A DNA stretch of 64,000 bases from Cyanobium gracile_A (GTDB lineage: Bacteria > Cyanobacteriota > Cyanobacteriia > PCC-6307 > Cyanobiaceae), in assembly GCF_034931305.1 (NCBI RefSeq), contig NZ_JAYGHY010000001.1:1-64000 (forward strand). The letters run 5' to 3'. Position 1 is the stretch's first letter; the number at the start of each line of letters is the position of its first letter. The notes beneath the pieces were generated by a model, which saw only the letters and a list, made by a program, of their open reading frames with translations, ran no database searches and had not been told where the DNA came from. The position numbers were made by a program, and so were the translations under genes. Shown in pieces: positions 15,336 to 23,217 of the stretch.

Positions 15336-18300
15336 ATGCCCTCCGACGCCGTGGCTTTCGTTCCGCTCCACAACCACAGTGATTACAGCCTGCTGGACGG
15401 GGCCTCCCAGCTGCCGGCGATGGTGCAGCGGGCCGTGGAGCTGGGCATGCCGGCCCTGGCCCTCACCGATCACGGGGTGATGTACGGCGCCATCGAGCTG
15501 CTGAAGCTCTGCACCAAGGCGGGCATCAAGCCGATCATCGGCAACGAGATGTACGTGATCAACGGCTCGATCGAGGATCCCCAGCCGAAGAAGGAGCGCC
15601 GCTACCACCTGGTGGTGCTGGCCCGCAACGCCGTCGGCTACCGCAACCTGGTCAAGCTCACCAGCATCAGCCACCTGCGTGGTATGCGCGGACGGGGCAT
15701 CTTCGCGCGGGCCTGCATCGACAAGCAGTTGCTGCGTCAGTACAGCGAGGGCCTGATGGTGGCCACCGCCTGCCTGGGCGGCGAGATCCCCCAGGCGATC
15801 CTGCGGGGGCGCCCCGACGTGGCCCGGGAGGTGGCCGGCTGGTACCGGGAGGTATTCGCCGACGACTTCTACCTGGAGATCCAGGACCATGGCGGCCTCG
15901 AGGACCGCATCGTCAACGTCGAGATGGCGCGGATCAGCGCTGAGCTGGGTATTCCCCTGGTCGCCACCAACGACGCCCACTACCTGACCAGCAATGACGT
16001 GGAGGCCCACGACGCCCTGCTGTGCGTGCTCACCGGCAAGTTGATCAGCGATGAGAAGCGGCTGCGCTACACGGGCACTGAATACATCAAGAGCGAGGCG
16101 GAGATGGCCCAGCTCTTCGCCGACCATCTCGAGCCGGAGGTGATCGCCGCCGCTATTGCCACCACGGCCACGGTGGCCGAGAAGGTGGAGGACTACGACA
16201 TCCTGGGTCGCTACCAGATGCCCCGCTTCCCGATCCCCGAGGGCCATACCCCGGTGAGCTACCTCAGCGAGGTGAGCCACCAGGGCCTGCGGGCCCGGCT
16301 GTCGCTGGCAGGCGACGCCCCGATTGATCCCGGCTACGGCGAGCGGCTGGCCTTCGAGTTGCAGGTGATGGAGCAGATGGGCTTCCCCACCTACTTCCTG
16401 GTGGTCTGGGACTACATCCGCTTCGCCCGGGAGCAGGGCATTCCGGTGGGCCCGGGGCGCGGTTCGGCCGCCGGTTCGCTGGTGGCCTACGCCCTGGGCA
16501 TCACCAACATCGATCCGGTGGAACACGGTCTGCTGTTCGAGCGCTTCCTCAACCCGGAACGTAAATCGATGCCTGACATCGACACCGACTTCTGCATCGA
16601 GCGTCGCGGCGAGGTGATCGAGTACGTCACCCGTCGCTACGGCGAGGACAAGGTGGCCCAGATCATCACCTTCAACCGCATGACCTCCAAGGCGGTGCTC
16701 AAGGACGTGGCCCGGGTTCTCGATATCCCTTACGGCGAGGCCGACCGGCTGGCGAAGCTGATCCCGGTGGCCCGGGGCAAGCCCGCCAAGCTGGCCGAGA
16801 TGATCGGCAGCGAGTCGCCGGTGCCGGAGTTCCGCGAGAAGTACGAGAACGATCCCAAGGTGCGCCACTGGGTCGACCTGGCCCGCCGCATCGAAGGCAC
16901 CAACAAAACCTTCGGTGTCCATGCCGCCGGGGTGGTGATCGCCGCCGAACCCCTCGATGAACTGGTGCCCCTGCAGCGCAACAACGACGGCCAGGTGATC
17001 ACCCAGTACTTCATGGAGGATGTCGAGGCGATGGGCCTGCTGAAAATGGACTTCCTGGGCCTCAAGAACCTCACCATGATCGAGAAGACGATCGAGCTGG
17101 TGGCCCAGGCCGAAGGGGAACGGCTTGACCCCGATGCCCTGCCGGCCAACGATCCCGGCACCTACGCCCTGCTGGCCCGGGGGGATCTGGAGGGCATCTT
17201 CCAGCTGGAATCCAGCGGCATGCGCCAGATCGTCCGCGATCTCAAGCCCTCTTCCCTGGAGGACATCTCCTCGATCCTGGCCCTCTACCGACCCGGCCCC
17301 CTCGATGCCGGCCTGATCCCCAAGTTCATCAACCGGAAGCACGGCCGCGAAGCGATCGATGTGGCCCACGCCAAGCTGGAGCCGATCCTCAAGGAGACCT
17401 ACGGGATCATGGTCTACCAGGAGCAGATCATGCGGATCGCCCAGGATCTGGCTGGCTATTCCCTCGGTGAGGCCGATCTCCTGCGGCGCGCCATGGGCAA
17501 AAAGAAGGTGTCGGAGATGCAGAAGCATCGCCACCAGTTCGTGGGCGGGGCCAGCGAACGGGGCGTGGACGCCGCGATTGCCGAGGCGCTGTTCGATCAG
17601 ATGGTGCTGTTCGCCGAGTACTGCTTCAACAAGAGCCACTCCACCGCCTACGGCGCCGTCACCTACCAGACCGCCTACCTCAAGGCCCACCATCCGGTGG
17701 CGTACATGGCGGCCCTGCTCACGGTGAATGCCGGCACCACCGACAAGGTGCAGCGTTACATCGCCAACTGCCAGGCGATGGGCATTGAGGTGATGCCGCC
17801 GGACGTGAATGCTTCCGGCATCGACTTCACGCCCGTCGGCAAGAAGATCCTCTTCGGCCTCTCGGCCATCCGCAACCTCGGTGATGGTGCCATCCGCCAG
17901 TTGATCGAGGCGCGCGCCAGCGGTGGCCCCTTCCTGCACCTTGCCGATCTCTGCGACCGGATCCCGGGTCAGCAGCTCAACCGCCGGGCGATCGAGTCCC
18001 TGATCCACGGCGGTGCCCTCGATGGCCTCGAGCCGAAGGCCAACCGGGCCCAGCTGATGGCCGATCTCGATCTGGTGCTCGATTGGGCCAGCTCCCGCGC
18101 TCGCGACCGGGCCAGCGGCCAGGGCAACCTGTTCGACCTGTTCGGCGGCGGTGCGGGCGCCTCCGAGGGCACCGCTGCCGTGGAGGCTCCGGCACCACCG
18201 CGGGCCGCTGCGGTCGCCGACTACCCCCCCACCGAGAAGCTGAAGCTGGAGAAGGAGCTGCTCGGCTTCTACATCTCCGACCACCCCCTGCGTCAGCTGG

Positions 18301-18878
18301 CCTCCCAGGTGCGCCTGCTGACGCCGATTGGCCTGGCCAATCTCGAGGAGATGGCCGACAAGGCCAAAGTGAGCGTGGTGGTGATGGTGAGCGAGATCCG
18401 CCAGGTCACCACCCGCAAGGGCGACCGCATGGCCGTGCTGCAGCTGGAGGACCTCACCGGCTCCTGCGAAGCGGTGGTGTTCCCCAAGAGCTACGCCCGC
18501 CTGGCCGACCACCTGATGCTGGATGCCCGCCTGCTGCTCTGGGCAGGTGTCGACCGCCGCGACGACCGGGTGCAGCTGCTCGTCGACGACTGCCGCAGCA
18601 TCGAGGACCTGCAACTGGTGATGGTGGAGCTGGCGCCCGAGCAGGCCGGCGACATCGCTGTGCAGCACCGGCTGCGCGAATGCCTGACCCGTCATCGCCC
18701 CGGTCAGGAGGAGGCTGGCGTGCGGGTGCCCGTGGTGGCGCTGGTGAAGCACCAGGACGAAACGCGTTTCGTGCGTCTGGGCGGCCAGTTCTGCGTTGCC
18801 GATGCGCCGGCGGCCGTCGAGACGCTCGCCTCGGCTGATTTCAGGGCCTGGTTGCGCTCACCCCTGGGGGCTGCCTGA
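15336..18878 (+). CDS. dnaE: DNA polymerase III subunit alpha
   Basis: Replicative polymerase catalytic subunit of 1180 residues. Order seen: N-terminal PHP domain (FVPLHNHSDYSLLDGA); palm with catalytic aspartates in MPDIDTDF near residue 414; the fingers region (GVHAAGVVIA, QYFMEDVEAMGLLKMDFLG); beta-binding and HhH region (FNKSHSTAYGAVTYQTAYLK); C-terminal OB fold (VVVMVSEIRQVTTRKGDRMAVLQLEDLTG). No intein is seen, and the gene is unsplit. ATG 15336 is the only in-frame ATG near the N-terminus. GTG 15327 or 15330 is possible because AAGGTG at 15311-15316 is better spaced for them. The 3' end overlaps the convergent PAM68-type gene by 21 bases. Confidence 0.97.
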   Translation: MPSDAVAFVPLHNHSDYSLLDGASQLPAMVQRAVELGMPALALTDHGVMYGAIELLKLCTKAGIKPIIGNEMYVINGSIEDPQPKKERRYHLVVLARNAVGYRNLVKLTSISHLRGMRGRGIFARACIDKQLLRQYSEGLMVATACLGGEIPQAILRGRPDVAREVAGWYREVFADDFYLEIQDHGGLEDRIVNVEMARISAELGIPLVATNDAHYLTSNDVEAHDALLCVLTGKLISDEKRLRYTGTEYIKSEAEMAQLFADHLEPEVIAAAIATTATVAEKVEDYDILGRYQMPRFPIPEGHTPVSYLSEVSHQGLRARLSLAGDAPIDPGYGERLAFELQVMEQMGFPTYFLVVWDYIRFAREQGIPVGPGRGSAAGSLVAYALGITNIDPVEHGLLFERFLNPERKSMPDIDTDFCIERRGEVIEYVTRRYGEDKVAQIITFNRMTSKAVLKDVARVLDIPYGEADRLAKLIPVARGKPAKLAEMIGSESPVPEFREKYENDPKVRHWVDLARRIEGTNKTFGVHAAGVVIAAEPLDELVPLQRNNDGQVITQYFMEDVEAMGLLKMDFLGLKNLTMIEKTIELVAQAEGERLDPDALPANDPGTYALLARGDLEGIFQLESSGMRQIVRDLKPSSLEDISSILALYRPGPLDAGLIPKFINRKHGREAIDVAHAKLEPILKETYGIMVYQEQIMRIAQDLAGYSLGEADLLRRAMGKKKVSEMQKHRHQFVGGASERGVDAAIAEALFDQMVLFAEYCFNKSHSTAYGAVTYQTAYLKAHHPVAYMAALLTVNAGTTDKVQRYIANCQAMGIEVMPPDVNASGIDFTPVGKKILFGLSAIRNLGDGAIRQLIEARASGGPFLHLADLCDRIPGQQLNRRAIESLIHGGALDGLEPKANRAQLMADLDLVLDWASSRARDRASGQGNLFDLFGGGAGASEGTAAVEAPAPPRAAAVADYPPTEKLKLEKELLGFYISDHPLRQLASQVRLLTPIGLANLEEMADKAKVSVVVMVSEIRQVTTRKGDRMAVLQLEDLTGSCEAVVFPKSYARLADHLMLDARLLLWAGVDRRDDRVQLLVDDCRSIEDLQLVMVELAPEQAGDIAVQHRLRECLTRHRPGQEEAGVRVPVVALVKHQDETRFVRLGGQFCVADAPAAVETLASADFRAWLRSPLGAA

Positions 18879-19277
18879 GCCGGAGCCCGAGCTGCCCTGG
18901 CGCATGGCCCGCACCGAGGCCCGCACCCGGCTGATGTTGACGCCGATCTGCTCGGTTCCCAGCAGGCTGCCGGGGGCGTCCTCCCAGCTGGCGGAGAGCA
19001 CCCCATAACTGAGTCCCAGCAGGCCCAGCAGGAAGAAGGCGCCGGACCCCACCAGGGTGAGGCCGGGGGGAATGTCGGCCACGCCCCGGCTGACCAGCAG
19101 ATAGCTGGCCACGAAGACACCCATGCCCAGGACCGTGGGGGTGCCCGTGGCGATGGCGATGCGCCGCACCATGCGGTTGGCCACCGCCTCGGGAATCACC
19201 TGCTGCCGCGGTGTCTTGGCTGGCGGCCCGCCGGCAGCGGGCGTCGCGAAGGATTTCGGCTTCGGCCGACGGGCCAT
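18858..19277 (-). CDS. PAM68-family photosystem II assembly protein
   Basis: A 139-residue cyanobacterial/chloroplast protein. The basic Pro-rich N-terminus is followed by two transmembrane segments (GTPTVLGMGVFVASYLLV and LTLVGSGAFFLLGLLGLSYG) and the conserved SASWEDAPGSLLGTEQIGVNISRVRASVR tail typical of PAM68/Sll0933. Family members sit in the thylakoid membrane and help early photosystem II assembly and CP47 synthesis. The last codons are Gly/Ser-rich. It lies 10 bases upstream of the rpsO stop on the same strand, so rpsO and this gene may be co-transcribed. Confidence 0.85.
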   Translation of the reverse strand: MARRPKPKSFATPAAGGPPAKTPRQQVIPEAVANRMVRRIAIATGTPTVLGMGVFVASYLLVSRGVADIPPGLTLVGSGAFFLLGLLGLSYGVLSASWEDAPGSLLGTEQIGVNISRVRASVRAMRQGSSGSGSGSPQG

Positions 19278-19287
19278 GGGACGAGCC

Positions 19288-19557
19288 TCAGCCGCGGATG
19301 CCGAGTGTCTTGATCAGTTCGGCGTAGCGGGTCTCGCTCTGGGCGCGGAGATAGCCGAGCAGGCGCTTGCGGCGACCGATCATCTTGAGCAGCCCCTGGC
19401 GGGAGGAGAAGTCGTGGATGTTCTTCTGCAGGTGGCCACTGAGTTGCTGGATCCGCTCGCTCAACATCGCGACCTGCACTTCCACCGAGCCGGTGTCGGT
19501 GCCGTGGGCCTGATGGGAATTGATCAGTTCCTGTTTCTGGGTGGTAGAGAGCGGCAT
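19288..19557 (-). CDS. rpsO: 30S ribosomal protein S15
   Basis: An 89-residue ribosomal protein that binds the central domain of 16S rRNA. Diagnostic parts: ELINSHQAHGTDTGSVEVQVAMLSERI, the HLQKNIHDFSSRQGLL region, and RRKRLLGYLR. Start at MPLSTTQKQ (19557); the frame extends upstream, but nine extra residues would be atypical. Followed by the PAM68-family gene. Confidence 0.97.
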   Translation of the reverse strand: MPLSTTQKQELINSHQAHGTDTGSVEVQVAMLSERIQQLSGHLQKNIHDFSSRQGLLKMIGRRKRLLGYLRAQSETRYAELIKTLGIRG

Positions 19558-19634
19558 GGGCGGATCTGAGCCCGGACGGTGCAAACCAACACCTTAACGT
19601 GTGGCCCGTTGGCCTTCCCTTCAGGGCAGCCCCT

Positions 19635-20288
19635 TCAGGCCACGGCGCGGGACAACCAGCGCAGGCTTTCGCGGATCCAGTCATCGGCGCCAGCGGAGGC
19701 CTCAATCCCGGCGGCGGCGACGGCCCGCAGGGCCCGGTGGATTTCCAGTGGCTCATAGCCGAGCGCCACCAGGGTGATCTGCACCTCCTCGCGGCAGGGG
19801 GCCGTGGGGCCGCCTGGTGGGTCGGCGTCGGGGACCTCCCCCTCGTCAAGGGGATCCACCAGGCCCGCGAAGCGCTCCTGCAGGCGTGCTCGCAGCTCCA
19901 CCGTAAGGCGTTCGGCCGTGCGCTTGCCCACCCCAGGCGCCAGGCAGAGGCTGCGCAGGTCGGCGTGGACGATGGCGCGCACGAGATCCGGGACGTCCAG
20001 GGCCCCGAGCAGGCCCAGGGCCATCTGGGGTCCCACGCCGCTCACGGCCACCAGCTCGCGGAACAGATCCCGCTCCTGGCGGGCGATGAAGCCGTACAGC
20101 GTCCAGCCGTCATCGCGAATGCTGTGGTGCACGTGCAGGCCCAGATCGCTGCCCACTTCAGGCAGGCGCTGCCACTGCTTCAGGGTGAACTGCACCTCGT
20201 AACCCACCCCCTGGCAGATCAGCAGGGCCCCGCAGCGGTTCGCCTGCTGCCATGGTTCGGCCAGTCGCCCCTGCAGCCAGCCGATCAT
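19635..20288 (-). CDS. ruvA: Holliday junction DNA helicase subunit RuvA
   Basis: A 217-residue tetrameric protein that binds four-way junctions and loads RuvB. MIGWLQGRL and ICQGVGYEVQ form the OB-fold domain I. VSGVGPQMALGLLGAL and APGVGKRTAERLTVEL are the paired helix-hairpin-helix motifs of domain II. The C-terminal domain III (EEVQITLVALGYEPLEIHRALR) would contact RuvB. The start at 20288 is the canonical MIGWL; the open frame continues to 20474 without family similarity. Its ATG overlaps the opposite-strand ATG at 20287. Confidence 0.96.
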   Translation of the reverse strand: MIGWLQGRLAEPWQQANRCGALLICQGVGYEVQFTLKQWQRLPEVGSDLGLHVHHSIRDDGWTLYGFIARQERDLFRELVAVSGVGPQMALGLLGALDVPDLVRAIVHADLRSLCLAPGVGKRTAERLTVELRARLQERFAGLVDPLDEGEVPDADPPGGPTAPCREEVQITLVALGYEPLEIHRALRAVAAAGIEASAGADDWIRESLRWLSRAVA

Positions 20289-20310
20289 GGTGAGACGTGC
20301 GTCAGCCCCC

Positions 20311-20772
20311 ATGCTGCCCCTCCTGCCAAGCCCCCCTGGCCGCTCCCGGTCGCTGCTGATGCCGGTGCTGGCACCTCTGCTGGCCCTGGTGCTGGTGCTG
20401 GGGGGCTGCACCAGAGCCGCCCAGCCCCCCAGGGGCGTGCTGCTTGACGCCCTGTCCCTGCAGATCCAGCTCACTCAGGGCGCCATTGCCCGCGCCCTCG
20501 ATCTGGAGGCGGGCGGCCTGCCCGAGGTGAGCCGGGTGCGGGTCGAGCAGCAGGAGACCATCGCCATCGGCGAGGGACGGGGCCTGCATCTGAGCGGCCG
20601 CTTTGACTGGCGCCTGCCGGGGGATGCCATTCGCGTCGACAGCCCCTTCGAGCTCTACCTGCAGCGGGGCTCCAAGGGGGAAAGCTGGCGCCTGGCCCGC
20701 CCCAGCGGCAGCAGCGACGGCAACAGCCAGGACTGGATCACTGAGCCCCTGCCACTTCCTCGGAAAGCCTGA
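20311..20772 (+). CDS. lipoprotein of unknown function
   Basis: About 153 residues. A basic N-terminus and hydrophobic stretch end in the lipobox LVLGGC, so it should be lipid-modified by Lgt and cleaved by LspA at the Cys. The mature part reads like a small beta-rich domain (RGLHLSGRFDWRLPG). Function unknown; similar short lipoproteins occur in related cyanobacteria. Start at 20311 is preferred over 20287 because the latter overlaps the ruvA start. The 3' end overlaps the convergent antiporter gene by 35 bases. Confidence 0.65.
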   Translation: MLPLLPSPPGRSRSLLMPVLAPLLALVLVLGGCTRAAQPPRGVLLDALSLQIQLTQGAIARALDLEAGGLPEVSRVRVEQQETIAIGEGRGLHLSGRFDWRLPGDAIRVDSPFELYLQRGSKGESWRLARPSGSSDGNSQDWITEPLPLPRKA

Positions 20773-22150
20773 GCCAGCGGGCCACGTGGGGAAGCGTGAG
20801 GCCCTGCACCAGCAGGTTGATCACCACGACACAGAAGACGATGCCGCCGGCGTTCTGCACCAGGGACGGCACCGAGGCAGGGTCGATGCCGCGCAGCCTG
20901 GGGATGGCGTCGACCATCTCGAAACTCAGGGCGAGCGGAACGGCGCCCCGCAGACCGCACCAGGACACCAGCAGTGAATCCCGCAGAGCGAAGGGGGAGA
21001 AGCGCTGCAGCAGCAGCACACTCGCCGGCCTGGCCACCAGCATCATGGCGAGGGCGACGACAATGCCCTCCGGCAGCGCCGGCAGCAGCTCCAGGGGATG
21101 GACGCTCAGGCCGAAGATCAGGAAGACGGTGATTTCGGTCATGGTGTTGAACGGCAGCAGGGTCTGCTGCAGGGCTTCCGGCGAGATCCGTTCGTTGCTG
21201 TAGGTGTGGTTGCGCAGCATCAGTCCCGCCACGTAGGCGCTGATGAAGCCGGAACCGCCCATCAGCTCCGCCACCCCGTAGGAGATCAGGCCGATGGCGA
21301 TACCCAGGATCAGCAACTGGTTGGAATCACGCACCAGCCGGTTGAGGCTGAAACGCCCCAGGTAGCTCACGACCACGCCAATCAGAAGGCCCGACCCGAT
21401 CTTTTGCAGGAACATCTGCAGCTGCTCGACCACCACCTGGTGCTCGCTGCTGTGCCCCTGCACCGTCGTCAGGCCGATCACCAGGCCCAGAAACAGGATG
21501 CCGGTGGGATCGTTCACGGAGGATTCGAACTGGACCAGCGCCGAAAGCCTGCGTGGGATCGCGTGCGCCACCAGTTGCAACACGTTCATCGTGGCCCCCG
21601 CATCGGTCGATCCCAGGCAGGCGGCGACCAGCATCGCCACGGCCAGCGGCACCTGCCGGAAGCCGAGCTCGATGCCACCGGCATCGGGGGAGGCCACGAA
21701 CCAGATGATCATCCCCAACATCAGGCTGGAGAGGATCACGCCTCCCACCGCCAGGATGATGCCGTATTCGAGGAAGCCGCGAATCGAGCGGATATCGGTT
21801 TCCAGTCCGGCGTTGAACAGCAGGATCGACAGACTCAGAACCTGCAGTCGCAGGATCGTCTCATGGCTGAACAGGGTGACGGAGGGGTTGATCAGCAGGC
21901 CGAACAGCAGCACGCCCAGAATCGCCGGCACCCCGATCTTCAGGGAGAAACGACTGATGGCCAGGGTGCCGAGAAAGATGCCGCCGATGGTCAGCATCAT
22001 CAGCGGCAGGGGGACGATGCCGGGCGCGATCGGCGGCCTGATCAATGGCGTCTCCGCTCCCTGACTGACGGCCACCATCGTGGCCAGCGAGGCATCGAAG
22101 GCACCAGGCAGGGGCATCAACAGCAAGGGAACCCAACCTGGCGCCGTCAT
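20738..22150 (-). CDS. CPA1-type Na+(K+)/H+ antiporter
   Basis: A 470-residue polytopic membrane protein with about 12-13 hydrophobic segments. The ion-binding signature FESSVNDPTGILFLG is the ND motif of electroneutral CPA1 exchangers (NhaP type). GSTDAGATMNVL and WCGLRGAVPLALSFEM are further conserved blocks. It probably exchanges cytoplasmic Na+ or K+ for H+. Its start overlaps the stop of the EamA gene? No: reading leftwards on the minus strand, the EamA stop (22147) overlaps this gene's ATG by four bases (ATGA), so EamA is translated first and the two genes are coupled. Confidence 0.88.
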   Translation of the reverse strand: MTAPGWVPLLLMPLPGAFDASLATMVAVSQGAETPLIRPPIAPGIVPLPLMMLTIGGIFLGTLAISRFSLKIGVPAILGVLLFGLLINPSVTLFSHETILRLQVLSLSILLFNAGLETDIRSIRGFLEYGIILAVGGVILSSLMLGMIIWFVASPDAGGIELGFRQVPLAVAMLVAACLGSTDAGATMNVLQLVAHAIPRRLSALVQFESSVNDPTGILFLGLVIGLTTVQGHSSEHQVVVEQLQMFLQKIGSGLLIGVVVSYLGRFSLNRLVRDSNQLLILGIAIGLISYGVAELMGGSGFISAYVAGLMLRNHTYSNERISPEALQQTLLPFNTMTEITVFLIFGLSVHPLELLPALPEGIVVALAMMLVARPASVLLLQRFSPFALRDSLLVSWCGLRGAVPLALSFEMVDAIPRLRGIDPASVPSLVQNAGGIVFCVVVINLLVQGLTLPHVARWLRLSEEVAGAQ

Positions 22151-23061
22151 CGTAGGGGGGTGTCCTGTGTGGATTTGTCGGCTCTGGTCACCCCCGCTGC
22201 CTGGCCCAGACAGATCAGCGTGGCCATCAGGATCAGGGCCGCCCCGATCGCCGTCGGCAGATCAATGGCTTCCCCGAAGATCCACCAACCCCAGAGGGCG
22301 GCGAATCCCACCTGCACGTAGCTGATCGCCGTGGCCCTGGCTGCCGGCAGCTGGGTGAGGGCCCGTGTGAGTCCCACCTGACCCACCTGGGTGAACACCC
22401 CCACCCCCAGCAGCCAGAGCAACTCGGCCGGCGTCGGCAGCACCGGATCGAGCAGCACCAGGGGCAGGCTCATGGGCAGCGCCACGAGCGGAAAATAGAA
22501 AATGATCACGGCCGGATGTTCGCTTTCGGCCAGGCTCCGCACGCTCACGTAGGCCACGGCGGTGAGCAGGGCGCCGGCCACCGCCACGGCCACCCAGGCG
22601 GCCGGCAGGGCCGAGGTGGCCGTGGGCTGGGCCACCAGCAGCACGCCCAGCCAACCCAGCCCCATGGCCAGCAGCACCCGCCGGCCGAGGCGTTCGCCCA
22701 GAAGCAGCCAGGCCAGCAGTGCCGTGAAGGTGGGGTAGAGGTACTGCAGCACCGTGGCGGCGGCCAGGGGCAGGTGCACCACGGCGGCATAGACGCAGAA
22801 CAGGGCGGCACTGCCCACCAGGCCCCGCAGCACCAGCAGTCCCCGGCGCCGGCCCCAGGGATCCACACCGAGCCGTCGGGCCATGCCGTAGCTGAGCACG
22901 AGGCTCACCAGGGCCCGGGCCAGCACCACCTCGGCGATCGGCAGCCGGTCGCCCACCTGCTTCACCCCCACCACCATCAGGCTGAAGGCAAGGGCGCTGA
23001 GCAGCATCCAGCCCCCGGCCGGCAGGGCTCCACCGGGCTCGGCCTGGGGCGGTCGGTTCAC
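22147..23061 (-). CDS. EamA/DMT-family transporter
   Basis: About 300 residues with ten predicted transmembrane helices in two five-helix halves, the drug/metabolite transporter layout. Seen: VNRPPQ... then MLLSALAFSLMVVGVKQVGD, YLYPTFTALLAWLLLGERLG, PLVALPMSLPLVLL and AISYVQVGFAALWGWWIFGEAID. Substrate unknown. GTG 23061 or ATG 23007 are possible starts; the GTG keeps a short cytoplasmic N-terminus. Divergent from dnaG across a 156-base region containing an inverted repeat. Confidence 0.8.
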   Translation of the reverse strand: MNRPPQAEPGGALPAGGWMLLSALAFSLMVVGVKQVGDRLPIAEVVLARALVSLVLSYGMARRLGVDPWGRRRGLLVLRGLVGSAALFCVYAAVVHLPLAAATVLQYLYPTFTALLAWLLLGERLGRRVLLAMGLGWLGVLLVAQPTATSALPAAWVAVAVAGALLTAVAYVSVRSLAESEHPAVIIFYFPLVALPMSLPLVLLDPVLPTPAELLWLLGVGVFTQVGQVGLTRALTQLPAARATAISYVQVGFAALWGWWIFGEAIDLPTAIGAALILMATLICLGQAAGVTRADKSTQDTPLR

Positions 23062-23073
23062 CCGGTGATCTCC

Positions 23074-23121
23074 ATCGGTGGTGTCAGGCCCCAGAATGGC
23101 GCCAAGCCCACCACCACCGAT
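23074..23121 (+). repeat. 10-bp perfect inverted repeat in the eamA-dnaG intergenic region
   Basis: ATCGGTGGTG at 23074-23083 and CACCACCGAT at 23112-23121, with a 28-base spacer holding the palindrome TGGCGCCA (23097-23104). It could be an operator for the divergent genes or a leader hairpin of dnaG. Confidence 0.55.
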
Positions 23122-23126
23122 AGGGT
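23121..23126 (+). promoter_or_regulatory. TAGGGT -10-like hexamer before dnaG
   Basis: Begins in the last base of the inverted repeat, 92 bases before the proposed TTG start of dnaG. No clear -35 box. Same hexamer type as at other gene starts in the window. Confidence 0.3.
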
Positions 23127-23217
23127 CGGCGTCGCGTCGTCTCCTCCTCCACGCCTGGCGCCCACGCCCTGGCTCTCCTTCACCCTGCTCGCCTCGCCCT
23201 GTCTTGAGCCTGCACTC

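Noticed and set aside
15279..18752. A minus-strand frame open for 1157 codons opposite dnaE
   Set aside because: It is His/Gln/Gly-rich with no recognisable domain and mirrors the G+C-rich third-codon pattern of dnaE. Similar long antisense frames cover rlmB, dnaG and the GS-like gene.
22516..23217. Upstream extension of the dnaG frame by 234 codons
   Set aside because: It is the complement of the EamA transporter gene and reads as His/Gln/Gly-rich noise. Primase similarity begins only at the TTG at 23218.
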